DNA of 64,000 nucleotides, from positions 20,431,563-20,495,562 of the forward strand of contig NC_071348.1 in the NCBI RefSeq assembly GCF_027744825.2, given 5' to 3'. Shown here piece after piece: positions 48,173 to 61,795 of this stretch. Position 1 is the stretch's first letter, and each line of letters begins with the position of its first letter. The notes beneath the pieces are model-generated. The model saw only the letters and a program-made list of their open reading frames with translations, was not told the DNA's origin and did not search any database. Position numbers and translations under genes: made by a program. The stretch is from Synchiropus splendidus. Lineage: Eukaryota > Chordata > Actinopteri > Syngnathiformes > Callionymidae.

Positions 48173-49084
48173 TAAAATTTCATGTTCTGAAGCTTCCCTG
48201 CAAAGTTATGGCACAATGCAGAAAACGCGTGTTAAGCCAGAGATAATGTGGGTTCCGGAGCGGCAAACGTAAAAATGTTGATAACTTTGGAAAAACACTT
48301 CAGACAGCTTAGATTTAATGTGCAACGAATACAAAGACCCTTTCTGCTGTCGTGGGATGTGAAAATTTCATGTTCTGACGCTATACTGCAAAGTTATGGC
48401 ACAATGCAGAAAATGCGTTGACAGCCTGAGATAAGGTGGGTTCCGGAACGCCAAACATAAGAATGTTGATAACTTTGGAAAAACACTTCAGACAGCTTAG
48501 ATTTGATGTGCAACTACTAGAAAGACCCATTCTGCTATAGTGGGAGGTGAAAATTTCATGTTCTGACGCTATACTGCAAAGTTATGGGACAATGCAGAAA
48601 ATGCGTTTTCAGCCTGAGATAAGGTCGATTCCGTAATGCCAAACATAAAAATGTTTATAACTTTGGAAAAACACTTCAGACAGCTTAGATTTGATGTGCA
48701 ACTACTAGAAAGACCCTTTCTGCTATAATGGGATAAGAAAATTTCATGTTCTGAAGCTTCCCTGCAAAGTTATGGCACAATGCGTAAAACGCGTTTTCAG
48801 CCAGAGATAAGGTCGATTCCGGAACGCCAAACATAAAAATGTTGATAACTTTCGGAAAACACTTCAGACAGGTTAGATTTGATGCGCTACTACTAGAAAG
48901 ACCCTTTCTGCTATAGTGGGAGGTGAACATTTCATGTTCTAAAGGTTCCCTGCAATATTATGGCACAATGCGTAAAACGCGTTTTCAGCCTGAGATAAGG
49001 TCGATTCCGGAACGCCAAACATAAAAAATGTTGATAACTTTCGAAAAAGACTTCAGACAGCTTAGATTTGATGTGCAACTACTA
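48173..49084 (+). repeat. Long-distance copy of the 35.2-36.3 kb block
   Basis: Matches 35190-36290 at an offset of 12982 bp, changing to 12794 bp (one monomer fewer) by the right end. Shared words are GCGTGTTAAGCCAGAG, CAACGAATACAAAGACCC, GACGCTATACTGCAAAG, and AAAGGTTCCCTGCAATATT followed by AAAAAATGTTG. The fold-back insertion lies just to the left of this block and is absent from the 35-kb copy. Confidence 0.8.
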
Positions 49085-50546
49085 GAAAGACCCTTTGTGC
49101 TATAGTGGGAGGTGAAAATTCCATGTTCTGAAGCTCCCCAGAAAAGTAAAGGCACAATGCAGAAAACGCGTTTTCAGCGAGAGATAAGGTGGGTTCCGGA
49201 ACGCCAAATATAAAAATGTTGATAACTTGGGAAAAACACTTCAGACAGCTTAGATTTGATGTACAACTACTTGAAAGACCCTTTCTGCTATAGTGGGAAG
49301 TGAAAATTTCATGTTCTGAAGCTTCCCTGCAAAGTTCTGGCACAATGCAGAAAACGCGTTTTCAGCTTGAGATAAGGTGGGTTCCGGAACGCCAAACATA
49401 AAAATGTTATTAACTTTCGAAAAACACTTCAGGCAGCTTAGATTTGATGTGCAACTACTAGAAAGACCCTTTCTGCTATGGTGGGAGGTGAACATTTCAT
49501 GTTCTGAAGCTTCCCTGAGAAGCTATGGCACAATGAAGAAAACGCGTTTTCAGCCTGAGATAAGGTGGGTTCCGGAACGCCAATCGTAAAAATGTTGATT
49601 ACTTTGGAAAAACACTTCAGACAGCTTAGATTTGGTGTGCAACTACTACAAAAACCCTTTCTGCTGCAGTGGGAGGTGAAAATTTCATTTTCTGAAGCTT
49701 CCCTGCAAAGTTATGGCACAAAGCGTAGAAAGCGTATTCAGCCTGAGATAAGGTCGATTCCGGAACGCCAAACATAAAAATGTTGATAACTTTGGAAAAA
49801 CACTTCAGACAGCTTAGATTTGATGTGCAACTACTAGAAAGACCCTTTCTGCTATAGTGGGAGGTCAAAATTTCATGTTCTGAAGCTTCCCTGCAAAGTT
49901 ATGGGACAATGCAGAAAACGATTTTTCATCCTGAATAAGGTCGATTCCGGAACGCCAAACATAAAAATGTTGATAACTTTGGAAAAACACTTCAGACAGC
50001 TTAGATTTGATGTGCAACTAACAGAAAGACCATTTCAGCTATAGTGGGAGGTTAAAATGTCATGTTCTGAAGCTTCCCAGCAGAGGAATGGCACAATGCA
50101 GAAAACGCGTTTTCAGCCTGAGATAAGGTCGATTCTGGAACGCTAAACATAAAAATGTTGATAACTTTGGAAAAACACTTCAGACAGCTTAGATTTCATG
50201 TGCAACTACTAGAAAGACCCTTTCTGCTATAGTGGGAGTAGAAAATTTCATTTTCTGAAGCTTCATGCAAAGTTATGGCACAATGCGTAAAACACGTTTT
50301 CATCCTGAGATAAGGTCGATTCCGGAACGCCAAACATAAAAATGTTGATAACTTTGGAAAAACACTTCAGACTGCTTAGATTTGATGGGCAACTACTAGA
50401 AAGACCCTTTGTGCTATAGTGGGACGTTAAAATTTAGTGTTCAGAAGCTTCCCTGCAAAGTTATGGCACAATGCAGAAAACGCATTTTGAGACTGAGATA
50501 AGGTGGATTCCGGAACGCCATACATAAAAGTGTTGATAACTTTGGA

Positions 50547-50720
50547 AAAACACTTCAGACGGCTTAGATTTGATGTGCAACTACTAGAAAGACCATTTCT
50601 GCATTTGTGGGATGTGAAAATTTCATGTTCGGAAGCTTCCCTGCAAAGTGATGGCACAACGCAGAAAACACGTTTCCAGCCTGAGATAAGGTGGGTTCCA
50701 GAACGCCAAACATAAAAATG
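50547..50720 (+). repeat. Single-monomer duplicate at 1316-bp (7-mer) spacing, copy 1
   Basis: The unit with CAGACGGCTTAG, CTGCATTTGTGGGATG, TTCGGAAGC, AAAGTGATGGCACAACGC and CGTTTCCAGCC recurs 1316 bp later at 51863-52036. The surrounding monomers match less well. Confidence 0.7.
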
Positions 50721-51862
50721 TTGATAACTTTGGAAAAACACTTCAGACAGCTTATATTTGATGTGCAACTACTAGAAAGACCCTTTGTGCTATAGTGGGA
50801 GGTGAAAATGTCATGTTCTGAAGCTTCCCTGCAAAGTTATGGCACAATGCAGAAAACGCGTTTTCAGCCTGAGATAAGGTCGATTCCGGAACGCCATACA
50901 TAAAAATGTTGATAACTTTTGAAAAACACATCAGACAGCTTAGATTTGATGTGCAACTACTAGAAAGACCCTTTGTGCTATAGTGGGAGGTTAAAATTTA
51001 GTTTTCAGAAGCTTCCCTGCAAAGTTATGGCACAATGCAGAAAACGCATTTTGAGACTGAGATAAGGTCGATTCCGGAACGCCATACATAAAAATGTTGA
51101 TAACTTTGGAAAAACAGTTCAGACAGCTTAGATTTGATGTGCAACTACTAGAAAGACCATTTCTGCTATAGTGGGAGGTGAACATTTCATGTTCTGAAGC
51201 TTCCATGCAAAGTTATGGCACAATGCAGAAAACACGTTTTCAGCTTGAGGTAAGGTGGGTTCCGGAACGCCAAATATAAAAATGTTGATAACTCTCGAAA
51301 AACACTTCAGTCAGCTTAGATTTGATGTGCAACTACGATAATTACCCTTTCTGCTATCGTGGGAGGTCAAAATTTCATGTTCTGAAGCTTCCCTGGAAAG
51401 TAATGGGACAATGCAGAAAACGATTTTTCATCGTGAGATAAGGTCGATTCCGGAACGCCAAACATAAAAATGTTGATAACTTTGGAAAAACACTTCAGAC
51501 AGCTTGGATTTGATGTGCAACTACTAGAAAGACCCTTTCTGCTATAGTGGGAGGTCAAAATGTCATGTTCTGAAGCTTCCCTGCAAAGTTATGGGACAAT
51601 GCAGAAAACGATTTTTCATCTTGAGATAAGGTCGATTCCGGAACGCCAAACATAAAAATGTTGATAACTTTTGAAAAACACTTCAGACAGCTTCGATTTG
51701 ATGTGCAACTACTAGAAAGACCCTTTCTGCTATAGTGGGAAGTGAAAATTTCATTTTCTAAGGGTTCCCTGCAAAGTTATGGCACAATGCGTAAAACGCG
51801 TTTTCAGCCTGAGATAAGGTCGATTCCGGAACGCCAAACATAAAAATGTTGATAACTTTGGA

Positions 51863-52036
51863 AAAACACTTCAGACGGCTTAGATTTGATGTGCAACTAC
51901 TAGAAAGACCATTTCTGCATTTGTGGGATGTGAAAATTTCATGTTCGGAAGCTTCCCTGCAAAGTGATGGCACAACGCAGAAAACACGTTTCCAGCCTGA
52001 GATTAGGTGGGTTCCAGAACGCCAAACATAAAATTC
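51863..52036 (+). repeat. Single-monomer duplicate at 1316-bp spacing, copy 2
   Basis: Counterpart of the unit at 50547 with the same combination of five private variants. GAGATAAGGTGGG is changed to GAGATTAGGTGGG. Confidence 0.7.
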
Positions 52037-53730
52037 TTGATAACTTTGAAAAAAACATTTCAGACAGCTTAGATTTGATGTGCAACTACTAGAAAGACCC
52101 TTTCTGCTATAATGGGAGGTGAAAATGTCATGTTCTGAAGCTTCCCTGCAAAGTTTTGGCACAATGCAGAAAACGCGTTTTCAGCCTCAGATAAGGTGGG
52201 TTCCGGAACGCCAAACATAAAAATGTTGATAACTTTTGAAAAACACTTCAGACAGCTTATATTTGATGTGCAACTAGTAGAAAGACAATTTCTGCAATAG
52301 TGGTAGGTGAAACTTTCATGTTCTGAAGCTTTCCTTTAAAGTTATGGCACAATGCAGAAAACGTGTTTTCAGCCTGAGAGAAAGTGGGTTCCGGAACGCA
52401 AAACATAAAATTGTTGATAACTTTGGAAAAAACATTTCAGACAGCTTAGATTTGATGTGCTACTACTAGAAAGACCCTTTCTGCTATAGTGGGAGGTGAA
52501 AATGTCATGTTCTGAAGCTTCCCTGCAAAGTTATGCCACAATGCAGAAAACACGTTTTCAGCATGAGATAAGATGGTTTCCGGAACGCCAAAAATAAAAG
52601 TGTTGATAACTTTCGAAAAACACTTCACACAGCTTAGATTTGATGTGCAACTACTAGAAAGACCCTTTCTGCTATATTGGGAGGTTAAAATTTCATGTTC
52701 GGAAGCTGCCATGCAAAGTTATGGCACAACGCAAAAAACACGTTTCCAGCCTGAGATAAGGTGGGTTCCAGAACGCTAAACATAAAAATGTTGATAGCTT
52801 TGGAAAAACGCTTCAGACAGCTTAGATTTGATGTGCAACTACTAGAAAGACCCTTTCTGCTATAGTGGGAGGTGAACATTTCATGTTCTGAAGGTTCCCT
52901 GCAAAGTTATGGCACAATGCAGAAAAAGCATTTTGAGATTGAGAAAAGGTCGATTCCGGAACGCCATACATAAAATTGTTGATAACTTTGGAAAAACACT
53001 TCAGACAGCTTAGATTTGATGTGCAACTACTAGAAAGACCATTTCTGCTTTAGTGGGAGGTTAAAATGTCATGTTCTGAAGCTTCCCTGCAAAGTTATGG
53101 CACAATGCCGAAAACGCGTTTTCAGCCTGAGATAAGGTGGGTTCCAGAACGCCAAACATATAAATGTTGATAACTTTGGAAAAACACTTCAGACAGCTTA
53201 GATTTGATGTGCAACTACTAGAAAGACCCTTTCTGCTATAGTGGGAGTTGAAAATTTCATTTTCTGAAGCTTCCCTGCAAAGTTATGGCACAATTCACAA
53301 AACGCGTTTTCAGCCTGAGATAAGGTCGATTCCGGAAAGCCATACATAAAAGTGTTGATAACTTTGGAAAAACACTTCAGACGGCTTAGATTTGATGTGC
53401 AACTACTCGAAAGACCCTTTCTGCTATCGTGGGAGGTGACAATTTCATGTTGTGAAGCTTCCCTGCAAAGTTATGTCACAATGCAGAAAACGGGTTTTCA
53501 GCCTAACATAAGGTCAATTCCGGAACGCCAAACATAAAAATGTTAATAACTTCGGGAAAACACTTCAGACAGCTTAGATTTGATGTGCAAGTACTAGAAA
53601 GACCATTTCTGCTATAGTGGGAGGTGAAAATTTCATGTTCTGAAGCTTTCCTGCAAAGCTATGGCACAATGCGTAAAACGCGTTTTCAGCCTGAGATAAG
53701 GTTGATTCCGGAACGCCAAACATAAAAATG

Positions 53731-53918
53731 TTGATAACTTTGGAAAAACACTTCAGACAGGTGAGATTTGATGTGCAACTACTAGAAAGACCCTTTCTGC
53801 TATAGTGGGAGGTGAAAATTTCTTGTTCTGAAGCTTCCCTGCAAAGTTATGGCACAATGCAGAAAACGCGTTTTCAGCCGGAAAAAAGGTGGGTTCCGGA
53901 ACGGCAAACATAAATATG
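53731..53918 (+). repeat. Representative 188-bp satellite monomer
   Basis: This unit is exactly 188 bp from one TTGATAAC to the next and is close to the consensus I compiled by eye. It contains three perfect palindromes: GAAGCTTC at 53830-53837 (HindIII site), GAAAACGCGTTTTC at 53862-53875 (MluI core) and TTCCGGAA at 53894-53901. It has A/T tracts at about 53742-53747 and 53814-53821. There are about four to five CpGs, all in the second half. The commonest variable positions across the window are GGTGGGTTCC versus GGTCGATTCC before the last palindrome, AATGCAGAAAAC versus AATGCGTAAAAC before the MluI core, and GTGAAAATTTC, GTGAACATTTC or GTCAAAATTTC in the middle. Because 188 is not a multiple of 3, a reading frame cannot continue in register through the array. 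Confidence 0.9.
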
Positions 53919-56900
53919 TTGATAACTTTGGAAAACCACTTCAGACAGCTTAGATTTGATGTGCAACTACAAGACAGACCCTTTATATTATTGTGGGATG
54001 TTAAAGTTTCATGTTCAGAAACTTCCCTGCAAAGTTATGACACAATGCAGAAAACGCGTTTTAAGCGTGATATAAGGTGGGTTCCGAAACGCCAAACGTA
54101 AAAATGTTGATAACTTTGGAACAACATTTCAGAAAGCTTAGATTGGATGTGCAACTACTAGAAAGACCCTTTCTGCTATAGTGGGAGGTCAAAATTTCAT
54201 GTTCTAAAGGTTCCCTGCAAAGTTATGGCACAATGCGTAAAACGCGTTTTCAGCCTGAGATAAGGTCGATTCCGGAACGCCAAACATAAAAGTGTTGACA
54301 ACTTTGGAAAAACACTTCAGACAGCTTAGATTTGATGTGCAACTACTAGAAAGACCCTTTCTGCTATAGTGGGAGGTGAAAATTTAATGTTCTAAAGGTT
54401 CCCTGCAAAGTTATGGCACAATGCGTAAAACGCGTTTTCAGCCTGAGATAAGGTCGATTCCGGAACGCCATACATAAAAATGTTGATAACTTTGGAAAAA
54501 CATATCATACAGCTTAGATTTGATGTGCAACTACTAGGAAGACCCTTTCTGCTATAGTGGGAGGTTAAAATTTCATGTTCGGAAACTTCCATGCAAAGTT
54601 ATGGCACAATGCAGACAACGCGTTTTCAGCTTGAGATAAGGTGGGTTCCGGAACGCCAAACATAAAAATGTTATTAACTTTCGAAAAACACTTCAGGCAG
54701 CTTAGATTTGATGGGCAACTACTACAAAAACCCTTTCTGCTGTAGTGGGAGGTGAAAATTTCATTTTCTGAAGCTTACCTGCAAAGTTATGGCACAAAGC
54801 GTAGAAAGCGAATTCAGCCTGAGATAAGGTCGATTCCGGAATACCAAATATGAAAACGTTGATAACTTTGGAAAAACACTTCAGACAGCTTAGATTTGAT
54901 GTGCAACTACTAGAAAGACCCTTTCTGCTGTAGTGGGAGGTCAAAATTTCATGTTCTGAAGCTTCCCTGGAAAGTTATGGGACAATGCAGAAAACGATTT
55001 TTCATCCTGAGATAAGTTCGATCCCGGAACGCCATACATAAAAATGTTGATAACTTTCGAAAAACACTTCAGACAGCTTAGATTTGATGTGCAAATACTA
55101 GAAAGACCATTTCAGCTATAGTGGGAAATGAACATTTCATGATCTGAAGCTTTCCTGCAAAGTTATGGCACAATTCAGAAAAGGCGTTTTCAGCTTGAGA
55201 TAAGGTGGGTTCCGGAACGCCAAACATAAAAGTGTTGACAACTTTGGAAAAACACTTCAGACAGCTTAGATTTGATGTGCAACTACTAGAAAGACCCTTT
55301 CTGCTATAGTGGGAGGTCAAAATTTCATTTTCTGAAGCTTCCCTGGAAAGTTATGGGACAATGCAGAAAACGATTTTTCATCCTGAGATAAGGTCGATTC
55401 CGGAACGCCAAACATAAAAATGTTGATAACTTTCGAAAAACACTTCAGACAGCTTAGATTTGATGTGCAACGACGAGAAATACCCTTTCTGCTGTAGTGG
55501 GAGGTGAAAATTTCATGTTCTGAAGCTTCCTTGCAAAGTTATCGGACAATGCAGAAAATGCGTTTTCAGCCTGAGATAAGGTTGATTCCGGAACGCCAAA
55601 CATAAAAATGTTGATAACTTTGGAAAAACACTTCAGACAGCTTAGATTTTATGTGCAACTACTACAAGGACCCTTTCTGCTATAGTGGCTGTTTAAAATG
55701 TCATGTTCTGAAGCTTCCCATCAAAGTTATGGCACAATGCAGAAAACGCGTTTTCAGCCTGAGATAAGTTGGGTTCCGAAACGCCAAACGTAAAAATGTT
55801 GATCACTTTGGAACAACACTTCAGACAGCTTAGATTTGATGTGCAACTACTAGAAAGACCCTTTCTGCTATAGTGGGAGATGAAAATTTCATGTTCTGAA
55901 GCTTCCTTGCAAAGTTATGGCACAATGCAGAAAATGCGTTTTCAGCCTGAGATAAGGTTGATTCCGGAACGCCAAACATAAAAATGTTGATAACTTTGGA
56001 ATAACACTTCAGACAGCTTAGATTTGAGGTGCAACTACTAGAAAAACCCTTTCTGCTATAGTGGGAGGTGAAAATTTCATTTTCTGAAGCTTCCCTGCAA
56101 ATTTATGGCGCAAAGCGTGAAAAGCGTTTTCAGCCTGAGATAAGATAGATTCCGGAACGCCAAATGTAAAAATGTTGATAACTTTGGAAAAACACTTCAG
56201 ACAGCTTAGATTTTATGTGCAACTACTAGAAGGACCCTTTCTGCTATAGTGGCAGGTTAAAATTTCATGTTCTGAAGCTTCCCTGCAAAGTTATGGCACA
56301 ATGCAGAAAACGCGTTTTCAGACTGAGATAAGGTGGGTTCCGAAACGCCAAACGTAAAAATGTTGATCACTTTGGAACAACACTTCAGACAGCTTAGATT
56401 TGATGTGCAACTATTAGAAAGACCCGTTCTGCTATAGTGGGAGGTGAAAATTTCATGTTCTAAAGGTTCCCTGCAAAGTTATGGCACAATCCATAAAACG
56501 CGTTTTCAGCCTGAGATAAGGTCGATTCCGGAACGCCATACATAAAAATGTTGATATCTTTTGAAAAACACATCAGACAGCTTAGATTTGATGTGCAACT
56601 ACTAGAAAGACCCTTTCTGCTACAGTGGGAGGTTAAAATTTCATGTTCGGAAGCTTCCATGCAAAGTAATGGCACAATGCAGACAACGCTTTTTTAGCCT
56701 GAAAAAAGGTAGATTCTGGAACGCCAAACATAAAAATGTTGATAACTTTCGAAAAACACTTCAGACAGCTTATATTTGATGTGCAACTACTAGAAGGACC
56801 CTTTCTGCTATAGTGGCTGGTTAAAATTTCATGTTCTGAAGCTTCCCATCAAAGATATGGCACAATGCAGAAAACGCGTTTTCAGCCTGAGATAAGGTCG

Positions 56901-57660
56901 TTTCCGGAACGCCATACATAAAAATGTTGATAACTTTCGAAAAACACTTCAGACAGGTTAGATTTGATGTGCAACTACTAGAAAGACCCGTTCTGCTATA
57001 GTGGGAGGTTAAAATTTCATGTTCTGAAGCTTCCCTGAAAAGTTATGGTACAATGCGTAATACGCGTTTTCAGCCTGAGATAAGGTCGATTCCGGAACGC
57101 CAAACATAAAAATGATGATAACTTTGGAAAAACACATCAGACAGCTTAGATTTGATGTGCAACTACTAGAAAGACCCTTTTTGCTATAGTGGGAGGTGAA
57201 AATTTCATGTTCTGAAGCTTCCCTGCAAAGTTATGCCACAATGCAGGAAACGCGTTTTCAGCCTGAGATAAGGTCGATTCCGGAAGGCCAAACATAAAAA
57301 TATTGATAACTTTGGAAAAACACTTCAGACGGCTTAGATTTGATGTGCAAGTAGGAGAAAGACCCTTTCTGCTATAGTGGGGTATGAAAATTTCATGTTC
57401 TGAAGCTTCCCTGCAAAGTTATGGCACAATGCGTAAAACGCGTTTTGAGCCTGAGATAAGGTCAATTCCGGAAGGCCAAACATGTTGATAACTTTGGAAA
57501 AACACTTCAAACAGCTTAGATTTGATGTGAAACTACTAGAAAGACCCTTTCTGCTATAGTGGGAGGTGTAAATTTCATGTCCTGAAGCTTCCCTGCAAAG
57601 TTTTGGCACAATGCAGAAAATGCGTGTTCAGCCTGAGATAAGGTCGATTCCGGAACGCCA

Positions 57661-59540
57661 TACATAAAAATGTTGATAACTTTGGACAAACACATCAGAC
57701 AGCTTAGATTTGATGTGTAACTACTAGAAAGACCCTTTCTGCTATAGTGGGAGGTGAACATTTCATGTTCTGAAGCTTCCTTGCAAAGTTATGGCACAAT
57801 GCAGAAAATGCGTTTTCAGCTTGAGATAAGGTGGGTTCCGGAACGCCAAACATAAAAATGTTGATAACTTTCGAAAAACACTTCAGACCGCTTAGATTTG
57901 ATGTGCAACTACTAGAAAGACCCTTTCTGCTATAGTGGGAGGTTAAAATTTCATGTTCTGAAGCTTCCCTGAAAAGTTACGGGACAATGCACAAAAACGC
58001 TTTTCAGCCTGAGATAAGGTGGGTTTCGGAACGCCAAACATAAAAGTGTTTATAACTTTTGAAAAACACTTCAGACAGCTTAGATTTGATGTGCAACTTC
58101 TAGAAAGACCCTTTCAGCTATAGTGGGAGGTGAGAATTTCATTTTCTGAAGCTTCCCTGCAAAGTTATGGTACAATGCGTAATACGCGTTTTCAGCCTGA
58201 GATAAGGTCGATTCCGGAACGCCAAACATAAAAATGATGATAACTTTGGAAAAACACTTCAGACAGCTTAGATTTGATGTGCAAGTAGGAGAAAGACCCT
58301 TTCTGCTATAGTGGGGTATGAAAATTTCATGTTCTGAAGCTTCCCTGCAAAGTAATGGCACAATGCGTAAAACGCGTTTTGAGCCTGAGATAAGGTCAAT
58401 TCCGGAACGCCAAACATAAAATTGTTGATAACTTTGGAAAAACACTTCAAACAGCTTAGATTTCACGATAAAGTACTAGAAAGACGCTTTCTGCTATAGT
58501 GGGAGGTGAAAATTTCATGTTCTGAAGCTTCCCTGCAAAGTTATGGCACAATGGAGAAAACGCGTTTTCAGCCTGAGATAAGGTGGGTTCCGGAAAGCCA
58601 AACATAAGAATGTTGATAACTTTGGAAAAACACTTCAGACAGCTTAGATTTCACGAGAAAGTACTAGAAAGACGCTTTCTGCTATAGTGGGAGGAGAAGA
58701 TTTCATGTTCTGAAGCTTCCCTGCAAAGTTATGTCACAATGCAGAAAACACGTTTTGAGAATGAGATAAGGTGGGTTCCAGAACGCCAAACATAAAAATG
58801 TTGATAACTTTGGAAAAACACTTCAGACAGCTTAGATTTGATGTGCAACTACTAGAAAGACTCTTTCTGCTATAGTGGGAGTTGAAAATTCGATGTTCTG
58901 AAGCTTCCCTGCAAAGCTATGGCACAATGCAGAAAACACGTTCTCAGCCTGAGGTAAGGTGGGTTCCAGAACGCCAAACATAAAAATGTTGATAACTTTG
59001 GAAAAACACTTCAGACAGCTTAGATTTGATGTGCAACTACTAGAAAGACCCTTTCTGCTACAGTGGGAGATGAAAATTTCATGTTGTGAAGCTTCCATGC
59101 AAAGTTATGCCACAATGCAGGAAACGCGTTTTCAGCCTGAGATACGGTGGTTTCCCGAAGACCAAACATAAAAATGTTGATAACTTTGGAAAAACACTTC
59201 AGACAGCTTAGATTTGATGTGCAACTACTAGAAAGACCCTTTCTGCTATAGTGGGATGTTAAAATTTCATGTTCTGAAGCTTCCTCCAAAGTTATGGCAA
59301 AATATGTAAAACGCGTTTTCAGCCTGAGATAAAGTGGGTTCAGGAACGCCAAACATAAAAATGTTGATAACTTTCGAAAAACACTTCAGACCGCTTAGAT
59401 TTGAAGTGCAACTACTAGAGAGACCCTTTCTGCTATAGCGGGAGGTGAAAATTTCATGTTCTGAAGCTTTATGCAAAGTTATGGCACAATGCGTAAATCG
59501 CGTTTTCAGCCTGAGATAAGGTGGGTTCCCGAAGGCCAAA
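57661..59540 (+). repeat. Large duplicated block (22- to 23-monomer spacing), copy 1
   Basis: Matches the end of the window. Offset is 4135 bp at the left (TACATAAAAATG and GGACAAACACATCAG near 57660; CACAAAAACGCTTTTC near 57991) and 4323 bp at the right (GATTTCACGAGAAAGTACTAG near 58647; GAAGCTTCCATGC with ACGGTGGTTTCCCGAAGACC near 59144). One extra monomer, with GAAACGCG and GGAAGGCCAAACATAAAAATA, was gained in copy 2 or lost here. Confidence 0.8.
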
Positions 59541-61795
59541 CAAAAGAATCTTGAAAACTTTGGAAAAACACTTCAGACAGCTTAGATTTCACGTGAAACT
59601 ACTAGCAAGATCCTTTCTGCTATAGTGGGAGGTGAAAATTTCATGTTCTGAAGTTTCCCTGCAAAGTTATGGCACAATGCAAAAAACGCGTTTTCAGCCT
59701 GAGATAAGGTGGGTTCCAGAACGCCAAACTTAAAAATGTTGATAACTTTGGAAAAACACTTCAGACATCTTAGATTTGATGTGCAACTACTAGAAAGACC
59801 CTTTCTGCTACAGTGGGAGGTGAAAATTTCATGTTCTGAAGATTCCCTGCTAAGTTATGGCACAATGCAGAAAACGCGTATTCAGCCTGAGATAAGGTCG
59901 ATTCCGGAACGCCAAACACAAAAATATTGATAACTTTGGAAAAACACTTCAGACAGCTTAGATTTGATGTGCAACTACTAGAAAGACCTTTTCTGCTATA
60001 GTGGAAGTTTAAAATGTAATGTTCTGATGCATCCCTGCAAAGTTATGGTATAATGCAGAAAACGTGCGTTCAGCCTGAGATATGGTTGATTCCGGAAATT
60101 CAAACATAAAAATGTTAATAACTTTGGAAAGCCACTTCAGACAGCTTAGATTTGATGTGCAACTACTAGAAAGACCCTTTCTACTATAGCGGCAGGTGAA
60201 AATTTCATGTTCTGTGGCATCCCTGCAAAGTTATGGCACAATGCAAAAAAGACGGTTTCAGACTGAGATAAGGTGGGTTCCAGAACGCCAAACATAAAAA
60301 TGTTGATAACTCTGGAAAAACATTTCTGACAGCTTAGCTTTGATGTGCAACTACTAGAAAGACCCTATCTGCTATAGTGGGATGTGAAAATTTCATGTTC
60401 TGAAGCTTCCCTGCAAAGTTATGGCACAATGCAGAAAACGTGTTTTCAGACTGAGATAAGGTGGGTTCCAGAACGCCAAACATAAATAAGTATATAACTT
60501 TGGAAAAACACTTCAGACAGCTTAGATTTGATGTGCAACTACTAGAAAGACCCTTTCTGCTATAGTGGGAGGTTAAAATTTCATGTTCTGAAGCTTCCCT
60601 GCTAAGTTATGGCACAATTCCGAAAACGCGTTTTCAGCCTGAGATAAGGTCGATTCCGGAACGCCAAACATAAAAAAGTTGATAACTTTTGAAATACACT
60701 TCAGACAGCTTAGATTTGATGTGCAACTATTAGAAAGACCCTTTTTGCTATAGTGGGAGGTGAAAATTTCATGTTCTGAAGCTTCCCTGCAAAGTTATGC
60801 CACAATGCAGGAAACGCGTTTTCAGCCTGAGACAAGGTCGATTCCGGAAGGCCAAACATAAAAATATTGATAACTTTGGAAAAACACTTCAGACGGCTTA
60901 GATTTGATGTGCAAGTAGGAGAAAGACCCTTTCTGCTATAGTGGGGTATGAAAATTTCATGTTCTGAAGCTTCCCTGCAAAGTTATGGCACAATGCGTAT
61001 AACGCGTTTTGAGCCTGAGATAAGGTCAATTCCGGAACGCCAAACATAAAATTGTTGATAACTTTGGAAAAACACTTCAAACAGCTTAGATTTGATGTGA
61101 AACTACTAGAAAGACCCTTTCTGCTATAGTGGGAGGTGTAAATTTCATGTCCTGAAGCTTCCCTGCAAAGTTTTGGCACAATGCAGAAAACGCGTGTTCA
61201 GCCTGAGATAAGGTGGGTTCCGGAACGCCAAACATAAAAATGTTGATAACTTTGGAAAAACATTTCAGACAGCTTAGATTTGATGTGCAACTTCTAGAAA
61301 GACCCTTTCTGCTATAGTGGGAGGTGAAAATTTCATGTTCTGAAGCTTCCCTGAAAAGTTATGGCACAATGTAGAAAACGCGTTTTCAGCTTGAGATAAG
61401 GTGGGTTCCGGCAGGCCAAAAAATAAAAATGTTGAGAACTTTGGAAAAACACTTCAGACAGCTTAGATTTGATGTGCAACTACTAGAAGGACCCTTTCTG
61501 CTATAGTGGGAGGTTAAAATTTCATGTTCTGAAGCCTCCCTGCAAAGTTATGGCACAATGCAGAAAACGCGTTTTCAGCTTGAGATAAGGTGGGTTCCGG
61601 AACGCCAAACATGAAAATGTTGATAACTTTGGAAAAACACTTCAGACAGCTTAGATTTAATGTGCAACTATTAGAAAGACCCTTTCTGCTATAGAGGGAG
61701 GCGAACATTTCATGTTCTGAAGCTTCGCTGAAAAGTTATGGTACAATGCAGAAAACACGTTTTCAGCCTGAGATAAGGTCTATTCCGGAACGCCA

